DNA of 64,000 nt from the NCBI GenBank assembly GCA_033807775.1, contig CM066326.1, positions 95,272,873 through 95,336,872 on the forward strand, in the 5' to 3' direction. A program made the translations under genes and the position numbers. This stretch comes from Saussurea involucrata. Taxonomy: Eukaryota > Streptophyta > Magnoliopsida > Asterales > Asteraceae. The notes under the pieces were generated by a model that ran no database searches, had not been told where the DNA came from, and saw only the letters and a list, made by a program, of their open reading frames with translations. Position 1 is the stretch's first letter; every line of letters begins with the position of its first letter. Positions 1 to 9,293 of the stretch are shown here, one piece after another.

Positions 1-1000
1 CTCTCGAATATGTGCCATTTGATCTGTTTTAGAACATGTTAGAACACTGGGATAATGATTGCAAGTAACCACTTTTTGAGAAAAATTTCTCAAAAATTTC
101 CTAAGTCTGGGAGGTTGTCGGACAAAGCTTCAAGCCTAATCGCACGACACTTCTTATCGGACGACACTTGTGCGATGAAAAAGTTATCGCATAAGGCGTG
201 TCCGATCAAAATGAATACAAGTTTTGTGCGACAACTATGAATGTTTGAATACATTCTTTGTCCGACAACTATGAATACATCGAAATATTTTGAAGTTTCA
301 AACCCAAATTCTAAGAAACCCAATGAAAGCACATAAAATCAAGTACCCTATTGTCGATTTTCTATGAATAAGCCTATCTTATCATGTTTTAGCACAAATC
401 TAACACAAAGGATCAATTTTAACAAGAATATGAACAGTCACATACAAACTGACTTTTTCATCAAAAAGTTAATTCTAACAAAAAATGTAATGGACGAAAT
501 GATTAAAAAGTGATAAAATCACTAACCTGAGATGATTGCGAATCGAATGCAGCAAAAATGAGTATCAAACTCGAGAAAATCGATCAACACAGTTGAGAGA
601 GAAAACTTTGATATACGAGAAGTCAGAAAGAGTATTTTGTTCGAAAACCGGTTCTATATATAGACCCTAGGAATGAACGACATGTGGCACACAACGATTG
701 GCCCAACTTTTGACCTGCCATGAGTCAACTTATCGTACGAAGGATGTACGAGAAGTTCATCTTCATCACATGAAACGTATGTAATGAAGGCATTCAAAGG
801 TCTCGGATAAGGATTGTACGATAAGCCTTGATGAACAGTACTTATCGGACAAGTCATGTGTGATGAAAGCTCTTATCGGATAAAGTTTGTACGATGAACA
901 GTTGTTATCGTATAAAGCTTGTGCGATGAGGATGGTTGTCGTACAAGGCTTGTGCGATGAACAGTTGTTATCGGATGAGCTTTGTACGATAACATCCTAT
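1..1000 (-). repeat. Probable 3' LTR portion of a decayed SIRE-like Copia element, with a repeated hairpin word
   Basis: This stretch lies on the 3' side of the minus-strand Copia pol relic and probably holds part of its LTR. About 29-34 bp units occur between 730 and 990 and again at 113-275. Each unit reads roughly TTATCGKAYAA, a short spacer, then TTGTRCGATGA, so the two halves are near-complements. A minus-strand TATA-like sequence (tctatatatag) sits at about 653-663. It is followed on the minus strand by a CT-rich leader and a good splice-donor-like CAG/GTTAGT near 530. Word array, then TATA, then leader is what an LTR U3-R-U5 looks like. The left LTR end is not in the window and no target duplication can be checked. 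It could instead be an internal promoter region. Confidence 0.5.
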
Positions 1001-1564
1001 ACTTGGACATTTTTCAAAAAAATCTGACTTTTTCACTTTTTCAAAAAACAACTTTTCCAAAAAACAACTTTTCCAAAATGTCCAACTTTTAACTTGTTCT
1101 CTCCACTGTGTTTCCAAAGATATTTTTCTCCCCCTACAATGATGCATAAGATTTTGAAAAATAATTTTCCATCAAGTAGGGTTTGCTCAAAAACATTAAG
1201 TTTAGAAAACTTACCTTATTTTCAAAGATCTACACCCAAGTTGATCAAACACATGTATGGATATGTGTATATGCTCCCCCTCGACAAATGATCAATTCTT
1301 TTTCTTGTCTCCCCCTAAACACATGCAAACACACATCAAACTGCACAAAGAATATAAAATGATAGAAATGAAGATTATACGGTAAAGAAAATTTAACATT
1401 GAAATATACTTTGTAAAATACTGAAAAACATAAAATTTTGAAAGAATCATAATAAAGATTCAATAAGATGAAAATTATTATTTTTCAGTCAAGTTGTAAA
1501 ACTTGAATGACTAATAAGAATTTTCAAACTATTGAATGAAATTATGAATAATCAAACTTTCATG
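1001..1564 (-). other. 3' untranslated part of the Copia relic with several polypurine-tract-like stretches
   Basis: No coding signal is seen. On the minus strand, purine runs of the form GGGGGAG occur near 1,125, 1,272 and 1,308 (read on the plus strand as ctccccct). Such runs are common between pol and the 3' LTR of SIRE-type Copia elements, and one of them may be the true plus-strand primer. The remainder is A/T-rich. Confidence 0.4.
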
Positions 1565-3845
1565 TTCAACATGCCTAGCTTTGAAATCAAAAACTTGAAT
1601 CGTTTCTCATCCAAAGCCTTTGTGAAAAGATCGGTAAGTTGAAATTCAGTAGATACAAAATAAAGTTCAACTATACCTTTTCTACATGGTCCTTGATAAA
1701 GTGATACCGTATGTCAATGTGCTTTGTCTTCGTGTGTTGGACCGGATTCACTGAAATAGCAATTGCGGATTTACTATCACAATAAATGGGAATTTTCTAA
1801 TACTTACATCCAAAGTCCATTAGTTGAGTCTTCATCCAAATAACTTGCGAACAACAACTTGCGGCAATAACGTATTCAGCCCCTGCCGTAAATGTCTAAA
1901 CATAGTTTTGTTTCTTTGAAGCCCAGTTCACTAATTTGTCTCCCAAGAATTGTACATGTCCGGTTGTGCTTTTCCGATCCATTAAACTTCCACCTTGATC
2001 CGCGTCAGAATAAGCTGTTAGCTCGTATCCTGTGCCTTTCGGATACCATAGTCCAAGATAGGTTGTACCTTTCAAATATTTGAAGATGCGCTTGACTGCT
2101 CCGAGATGAGATTCTTTCGGATTAGCCTGAAATCTTGCACATAAACATGTAGCAAACATAATATCGGGACGACTTGCAGTTAAATACATGAGTGATCCGA
2201 TCATACCTAGATAAGTCCTTATATCTGTTTTCTTACCATTTTCATCTGGACCAATCTTAGAACCTAGTGACATAGGTGTTCCGATTGATGTACAATTCTC
2301 CATTTTGAATTTCTTCATAAATCAAATATGTATTTGGATTGATTAATGAAGATTCCCGTTGAGAATTGCTTCACTTGCAATCCGAGAAAGAAGTTGATCT
2401 CTCCCATCATGTTCATCTGGAACCTAGTCACCATGATGCCAGAAAACCATGTACACAAACCAGGGTTAGTCGAACCAAATATAATGTCATCTACGTAAAT
2501 TTGTACAACAATGATTTCACCTTCTTCGCGCTTAATGAATAATGTCGTATCGATTTTACCTTTGTCGCATCCTGACTCAAGTAGAAAGGTTGAAAGAACT
2601 TCATACCATGCGCGAGGGGCTTGTTTCAGTCCATACAAGGCTTTATCCAAAATATAGACATGATTTGGATGTTCCTTGTCGACGAAACCTTCTGGTTGAG
2701 ACACATATACCTCCTCCTTAAGAACGCCATTCAGAAAAGTTGTTTTCACATCCATCTGAAGACAGTGAAATTCTTGTAAGCTGCAAAAGCTTGAAAATCC
2801 TTATAGCTTCAATTCTTGCGACCGGAGCATATGTCTCATCATAGTCGATGCCCTCTTGCTGACGATATCTTTTTGCTACGAGTCTGGCTTTGTTACGAAC
2901 AATTATTCTATCTTCATCCTTTTTATTTTTAAAGACCCACTTGGTTCTTATGACGCTTTTATCCGCAGGTCGTGGAACTAGCCTCCAAACTTTCAACGCT
3001 TCCAACTGGTTTAGCTCATCTTGCATAGCTATCACCCAATCTGGATCATTTAGAGCCTCAGAAACTGTTAAAGGTTCAATATTGCTCAAAAAGATCGCAA
3101 AAAGACACTCATTTGCCGTAGCCATTAAAGTTGATGAACGCGTCTTAACTGGTGAATCTGGATCACCTATTATCTGATGAATAGGATGAGCCTTTGTCCA
3201 CTTTGTTGAGTATGGGTGTGGAACATATGATGTTTGAACATTGTCAAGAGAAGCATTTGTCTATTCATCATCTAATGGAACTTCTACTTCAGCACTTGGA
3301 ATTTCCGGAGGAATATTGATAAAAGGATTAGGTTCTCCAGAAGATTCAGGTGGTTGTTGAGGAGTAGTTGTAACATTGACTGAAGAGCTAGCATTATGCA
3401 TTGAATCTTCCACATTTGTAGGAACATATTGTTGTGTAGCATTAACATTTAGTACTTAAGTCTCTTGAACAGGAGAGGAAACATCAATCGTTGTTGACTG
3501 AGTTGCATCTATATGAGTAGTAGGAACAACAACGGAAATTGTTGTAGATGCGGGTTTCTTCCTGTTAAGAACATCAGACGATTTGTAAGTACCAAAATAT
3601 TCCTCATAAAAATCTTCAAACAAATAATCAAGATCAGTTAAATGAGATTTAGAAGTTGAAGGTTGATCCTGATTCGGTTTTGGAACAGGTTCTGAACTGT
3701 ATTGTTCAGAAGCTAATATTCCAGTTATCACAGGTTCTAAACTGTTGTGATCAGAAGCCATTTCGTTATGCTCATCAAACTTCACATTCACGCTCTCAAT
3801 TATGGTTCTGGACTGCTTCGGATAGATACAATATGAAGGTGCAGA
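1565..3845 (-). pseudogene. Decayed SIRE-like Copia pol (integrase tail, reverse transcriptase, RNase H)
   Basis: Three to four overlapping minus-strand frames together cover a Copia polyprotein. From right to left they are an integrase-RT linker (about 3,456-3,840), the RT N-terminal part with WVFKNKKDE and NKARLVAK (2,718-3,125), the RT core with [13 protein letters not shown] and the catalytic YVDD in [14 protein letters not shown] (2,315-2,755), and RNase H with YSDADQGG and DRKSTTGH (1,896-2,318). The RNase H tail continues in other frames to about 1,565. Frame changes and stops separate every block, so it cannot be translated as one protein. The block order and the [14 protein letters not shown] wording match the SIRE-type Copia lineage and the intact element at 8,503-19,427, but nucleotide divergence is high. 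No 5' LTR or gag is present, so it is 5'-truncated at about 3,845. Confidence 0.88.
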
Positions 3846-4405
3846 GATGAAACGTCCAAAAACCAGGACAAATTTAGACCTTGAAATTTATCATAATGAA
3901 CTATAATTTCACCCAAACTTTTATACATAAATGGAGAATTAACTTTGAGAGTTCACATATACAGATTGAACTTAACCAAACAACCTACTAATCTAATCCT
4001 AAACATTAAGATTAGATTATACTAGTTGTTTAGACCAGTCACCAAAATATACTCGTTAGGCTAACTTTCTCCATTCATCATCAAAAGTTGAATTCCAGAA
4101 ATCACTCGTCCCTCTTCCCGTTACTTCTCCAAGCTTGTACCTGGTAAGAAAATTTAATTTGAAACGATTAGGCTTACGCCTAGTGAGAACATCCATTTTC
4201 AATTTAAAACTTTATCAGCTTTGGAAGCTCAAGTAAATAAAGCGTATAAACAAACCTAGTTTGCCATCATTCTTACCGTACATCTAAACATCTTACGATG
4301 ACGGGAACATACCCGATTCCATGAATATGACTAACATTCAGTAAGTCATATCATCACTTCGAGAGCCTACTACGAATCATTATAGATTCTAAATCATTGC
4401 CCATG
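3846..4405. other. No recognised feature
   Basis: A/T-rich DNA without a credible reading frame, repeat pair or family signature. It probably contains old transposon debris, but I see nothing that identifies it. Confidence 0.4.
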
Positions 4406-5110
4406 TTGTTGGTTCCATATGCTCAAAAATGATTATAAAATAATATTACCAGTAATATATGATCCTATAGGGTCACACCATATAGCAAGTAGACACCGAA
4501 TTGATATTTATAAGAATTTGATTCTTGATAAATATTAATTATTTCCTGAAAATATTAATGAATATGATTCATAATATTAGATGCAAATAACAGATTTTAG
4601 TTTGTTAATACATATGATGGACTCATATAGTCATATGTAACTAAAAATAGAAGGAGGGACTTTGAGGAGAAAGTTTAAGATAGTTAAAATGTGATTTTAA
4701 CTATCTTAAACTAGAAGGGTTAAATTGAAACTTTGCATGGCCTTCTTTTATTTGATTGGCTATGTTGGGTGGCAAAGTGATGGGACATGCTCATTATATT
4801 TTATTGTTGGTCATAACAAGCATTATATTGAACACAAAACACTAAGCAATCTCTCTCCCTCTCCCTCTCTTGACTTCGGCCGAAAACACACCATTCTTAG
4901 TATGTTTTTGTTCTTCTTATTTCAAGTCTATAGTAGAGTTGTTTAAAGAGTTGTCTTTTGCATCTTTCATCAAGGAGGTACTAGCATACTCAAGGTGTTG
5001 GAGCTTGTTGGTGGACTTCTCTAGAGGAACTCTTGCTTGAGTTCTTGCCATCTCCATCTTCTCCAACTAGAAGACTTTGCAAAGGACTACAAAGGTTGTA
5101 TTTTCTAATA
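4406..5110 (+). repeat. LTR-like sequence, possibly a solo or truncated Copia LTR
   Basis: The segment begins TGTTGGTTCC and carries features usual for a plant Copia LTR read on the plus strand: an A/T-rich U3, the phrase gatcctatagggtcacac, and a CT-rich leader (ctctctccctctccctctc) followed by a G/C-rich patch. A perfect 19-bp inverted repeat with a 3-bp loop lies at 4,672-4,712. No partner LTR, primer-binding site or target duplication is visible, and the right end appears cut by the TIR element that starts at 5,111. A non-LTR promoter fragment would look similar. Confidence 0.35.
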
Positions 5111-6397
5111 GGGAAAAGTCTAAAAAAACCAATGGACTTTAGTGTTTAGAGTGATTAAGTCCTTGGACAAATTTTTGGAACAAAAAAGCCCTTAAACATT
5201 TCAAAAATTGTTAAATAAACCATTGGACTTTTTGAAACCTGTTAAATACATCCTTGATACAATTTTAAGGATGTATTTAATAGGTTTCCAAAAATCCAAT
5301 TGTTTATTTAACAAATTTTAGAATGTCTAAGGATTTATTTGTTCCAAAAAATTGTTCAAATATTTTTTTCCCGTTTAAGAATTGTTTTTGGCTATAAAAG
5401 GAAATGAATTAGAAAACATTTTTTTAGGAAAACATTTTTTTGGAAAAACATTACACTTCACATTTTATATATTAAAAAATACGGTTTTTACAAGTCACAC
5501 CATTATAATTGTCTCGTCAATACGTTCAAATGAGCCCAATATTGATTATTTTTTATTTAATCTTATATCATAAATAAGTACGAATTATTTGTAATAGTTA
5601 CACTTTATATCTTTTAAGGTCATTTATTTATTAATATAAGATTAATCTGTAATTATAGGGTATAATGTGTAAGCATTAAAAATAATACTTACAATTGTTT
5701 AATAATTGTACGCAGCTTGAATAGCAGGTAAACTACAAATTAAAAAAACGTACAATTGTTTAAAATGTTTATCTTGAATTGGTACTACATCTTTAGTTCT
5801 TTACAGTAATGCTTTTATTTAGTGATATCATTTTGTTTTAATTTGTAATCGTGATGAAGTCGTTATTCCTATTCACAAAATGGCATCTGACTGCAGTGAT
5901 GATCTTAACCATGTTATAAGCAATAATTCAAGTGAACATATGTCTGATTGTTTATCTGTAGACCTTTTGGTGCAATTGTTGGCATTTCTTTGTGCAACTC
6001 TTGGTATATTTTGGTTCAATTTTTGGTAAATTATGTCTAACTTTTATGTACATCTATTTATGCGTTGGATACAACTTTTATATGTTTTGGGAAGAGTAAT
6101 GAAATATGGTATATTCGTTTCGTTTTATAAATTGTATTTTTTTTGTTCAAAAAATGTATAAGGACTTAATAGTTTAAAGTATATAAGTTTGTTTGGTTTT
6201 TTCATATTTTTTTCAATTATTTTTAACACATTAACCAATTTTATAAGTCATAAGGATGTATGTAACAGGTTTTAGAAAGTCCAATGGTTTATTTAACAGG
6301 TTATGAAAAGTGCAATGGTTTATTTGTTTCAAAAAATTGTCCAAGGACTTAATCATTCATAATACTAAAGTCCATTGGGTTTTATTGGACTTTTCCC
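5111..6397. mobile_element. Non-autonomous DNA transposon with about 150-bp terminal inverted repeats (MULE-like)
   Basis: The left end begins GGGAAAAGTC and the right end is its reverse complement. Aligned blocks such as CCAATGGACTTTAGT, GATTAAGTCCTTGGACAA and TAAACCATTGGACTTT appear in the same order at both ends, giving imperfect inverted repeats of about 150 bp (5,111-5,260 and 6,245-6,397). An extra inverted copy of the left arm lies just inside it (5,265-5,360), so the left end alone can fold back. There is no transposase frame; the core is A/T-rich. Long TIRs starting with G suggest a Mutator-like element. A 9-bp target duplication is not evident (tttctaata on the left, atatatgta on the right), so the superfamily is inferred. 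Confidence 0.7.
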
Positions 6398-6414
6398 ATA
6401 TATGTATATATATA

Positions 6415-7661
6415 GGGGTGGTATTTTTTGCAAACCATTGCATTGTTAGAAACTCTAGAACCACCTTAATCACCATCCATTAATTTGATCAATGGTCTAG
6501 ATTCATCCAGTGGCAATTATGGTAATTAGTGATGATTAATGAATTAATTTTGTAACAAAACCCCGTGTGCAAGGGTATATTGGTCAAAAAAACTCTTCAA
6601 TTCATTTTAGTAAAGTGTTCCCTTTCTCTCTCTCTCTCCATAAATCACGGGGCATTTATGATTTCTCTCTCTCTCTTCTCTACCAAAATCATCCCCAACC
6701 CCAAGAAGCAATCTCTCTCTTCTCTACCGCCGCCGACAACAGGCACCACCACCACCACCACCGCCGCTGTCCACCACAAGTACCACCACCACCGCCGCTG
6801 TCCACCACAGTCATCACCACCACCGCCGCTGTCCACCACAGCCACCACCACCACCGCTAGCTTCAGCACCGCTAGATTCTACCGCCGCCGGCAACAGTCA
6901 CCACCACCACCGCCGCTGTCCACCACAAGCACCGCGACCACCGCCGCTGTCCACCACAAGCACCACCACCACCGCCGCTGTCCACCACAGTCACCACCAC
7001 CGCCGCCGCTGTCCACCACAGGCACCACCACCACCACCGGAGAGATTGTCTTCAACTATTTGACCGGAAAAAGTACGACTTTAGATTTCATGTTTTTGGG
7101 TTTCAAGATATTCATGATTTTGGTATCCATGAACTGAATCATAAATTGGTTGTTTTGTTTTGGTATTATGAATATGTGCTTTACAGTGAATATGATTTTT
7201 GTTTTGAAATTTTGATGAATGTGCTTTACAGTAACAAATCATGATTCTGTTTTGTATTCTTGATTATGTAATTCAACAAAATTTCATGAATCTTTGACAT
7301 ATATCTCGTTCAATGAAGACTGCTCGTCCATTTTTTTGATTCAGAATTTTTTGATTCAGTCCAATTTATCCCAGTGATATTATGATTTGCAGAAAGTAAA
7401 CTAGAACAAGAATAAGCTTAAAAATGAAGGTTTACATTCATTAATATGAATATTAACTAAATCCCTACAATTAAGTAAATTGCCATGATTAACGTGATAC
7501 ACTAAATAAATAAATAAAAAATGTAATTATAAATTGACTATAATGCCCCTGCGGAATTGTTAATTAAATGCATTAATTTTAATTAGTTTCTTAAAAATGA
7601 TTGGCTAGGAGATGGTTTGCAAAATTTCTACAAATGCATTGGTTTGTAAAAGAAACCTCCC
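6415..7661. mobile_element. Second non-autonomous TIR element carrying a GC-rich minisatellite
   Basis: The left end GGGTGGTATTTTTTGCAAAC and the reverse complement of the right end GGGAGGTTTCTTTTACAAAC align over about 37 bp (then CCATTGCATT against CCAATGCATT). They form imperfect terminal inverted repeats. Both ends abut (TA)n DNA, so the target duplication cannot be read. The element follows the 5,111-6,397 element by only about 17 bp. It carries no transposase. Its only notable cargo is the minisatellite at 6,738-7,040, whose base composition is unlike the A/T-rich rest. Superfamily is uncertain (hAT-like or Mutator-like). Confidence 0.6.
6738..7040. repeat. GC-rich minisatellite, about 30-33 bp unit
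   Basis: Seven copies of GCCGCTGTCCACCACA are separated by runs of CACCACCACC and its variants. The array is open in two plus-strand frames (His/Pro/Arg-rich or Thr/Ala/Ser/Pro-rich), which is expected of a repeat without stop codons and not evidence of a gene. It lies wholly inside the TIR element at 6,415-7,661. Confidence 0.85.
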
Positions 7662-8502
7662 ATATATATATATATCTATAATTTTAATATTTACTTAAAT
7701 AAATTAAAAATCAAAAAGAAAGAGTGCTTAGAGATTTTTAGGAGTGACTAGTAGCAGTGAGAAGTGTCCCGAGAGAAAAAGTTGAAAAATAAAAAGAGCA
7801 GAGAAAACGTAAAAATTTCTGGTCACGGGCCAAATTTTTACGACATCGAATACCGAAAATAAACGATTGTTGGGCCAGTTGACTAATCTCAGATTCATTT
7901 AAATTATCCAAGACCTAAGATGGTTGAATTTGGCCCAAATGAGTTTTAGTTGGGATAATTGGATTGGTCTAGTTGGAATCTAATTACATAGTTGGATTTG
8001 AATTTTGGCATGTGAGATCAAACAAAAATCAGGATCTTTTTAAAAAATTTAATTAGATTTTAAACTGATAACTTTTGTTATTACACAATGGATATTAAAT
8101 GTTTGCGCAAATTCAGTATTACAAAGTGTACTTGGGTGTTCAGAAAACCTTATTCGATCAAATGACAGGTATATTTTTCTCTCATTCTCCTCTCTCATTC
8201 TCTTCTCTATCTCTCGAACTCCTCTATCTCTCTCTATCGATGACAGCCGGCAGAAGAAATCATCACCACCGCCGACTGCCACGCCACTCTTCACAATCAC
8301 ATCGCCACTGCCATACGACAGTACCCCCCTCCTCCACCCCCCTTCGTCTTCTCCATTTTAAAACCCATCTCAAAACAACCATGGACCCTCATTTTTCTTG
8401 TGCGAAAACCCTCACCGGAAAACTCTTAGATGGCCGATCAACCACATCCCACACCCTCAAGTCACGTCGGAGCTTCGTCTTCTACGGCTGCACATCCAAG
8501 GC
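7662..8502 (+). other. Left flank of the Copia insertion; open frame of unknown nature
   Basis: 7,662-8,090 shows nothing I recognise. From 8,099 a plus-strand frame stays open up to the Copia insertion. It contains CT-rich leader-like DNA (8,180-8,240), His/Arg-rich codons and a possible start ATG at 8,381. Across the inserted element the flanking DNA resumes at 19,428 with the same 5 bp AAGGC, and the frame stays open there for about fifty more codons. It may be the leader of the Athila-type frame at 19,495 or an unrelated fragment. I do not recognise the product. Confidence 0.3.
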
Positions 8503-9228
8503 TGTCAGGATCGAATCTTAACAAGACTAATAATACTTAGAACTCAAAATTAAAGAATCTGCGGAATAGAACTTTAATTCTCACAATCAATGAACAATAT
8601 ATCAGAAAACACACAGCTGTTTGTATTCACTAATTCAACTCACAAGCTTACAACCAAACCTCGATCTTGATGAACAGGCTCAATCAAGACGACTTCTGCT
8701 TCTCTAGAAATAGGGTTCTAAACCTTGAGGTTAATTCTCTCTAAAACAAAACGTATTCAGAAAAACTCTCGTATATCGCGTATATTGTATATGTTGCCTA
8801 TTATCAATAGCTATCTATCAACATCTATTTATACAAAATAATTACAAGATAACTATCAAAACAAAATTGATCTTCAGAATATTCTTTCACGATTATCTTC
8901 AATCATTCCATCTTTATCTCCAATATCTTCGCATACCAAACTTATCACATCAGCAGTATTAACTTCATTTAGCATGAGCAGTACTAATATTCTCCAGCAG
9001 CATTAATTCATTCCAGCAGCATTAACTTGACTCAGCAGTACTAATATTCTCCAGCAGCATTAATTCATCAGCAGTACTAACCTTGTTCCAGCAGTATTAA
9101 CTTTGTTTTGCAGTAGTAACTATGTTCTGGCAGTACTAACCTTTACTGGCAGTAGAAACTTTGTTCTGGAAGTAGTAATGTTGTTCTGGCCGTACTAACC
9201 ATACTTAGCAAATCTTCAGTTCCCAACA
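8503..9228 (-). repeat. 3' LTR of the Copia element
   Basis: 726 bp, matching 18,702-19,427 with about seven substitutions. On the minus strand U3 begins TGTTGGGAAC and is filled with variants of GTTAATACTGC (GTTAGTACTGC, GTTAATGCTGC, GTTACTACTGC) at about 8,950-9,200. A TATA box, TATAAATA, follows at 8,826-8,833. Confidence 0.95.
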
Positions 9229-9240
9229 ATCTCTCCCTAA
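9229..9240 (-). other. Polypurine tract of the Copia element
   Basis: On the minus strand the sequence TTAGGGAGAGAT directly precedes the TGTTGGG start of the 3' LTR. That is the place and composition expected for the plus-strand primer. Confidence 0.8.
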
Positions 9241-9293
9241 CTTGACTTTTAGAAAGAGAAGTCAAGTTCTTCAGATGATGATGCTTCCAAAAC

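Noticed and set aside
6565..7137. Long His/Pro/Arg-rich or Thr/Ala-rich frames
   Set aside because: They are shadows of a minisatellite lacking stop codons in several phases and on both strands.
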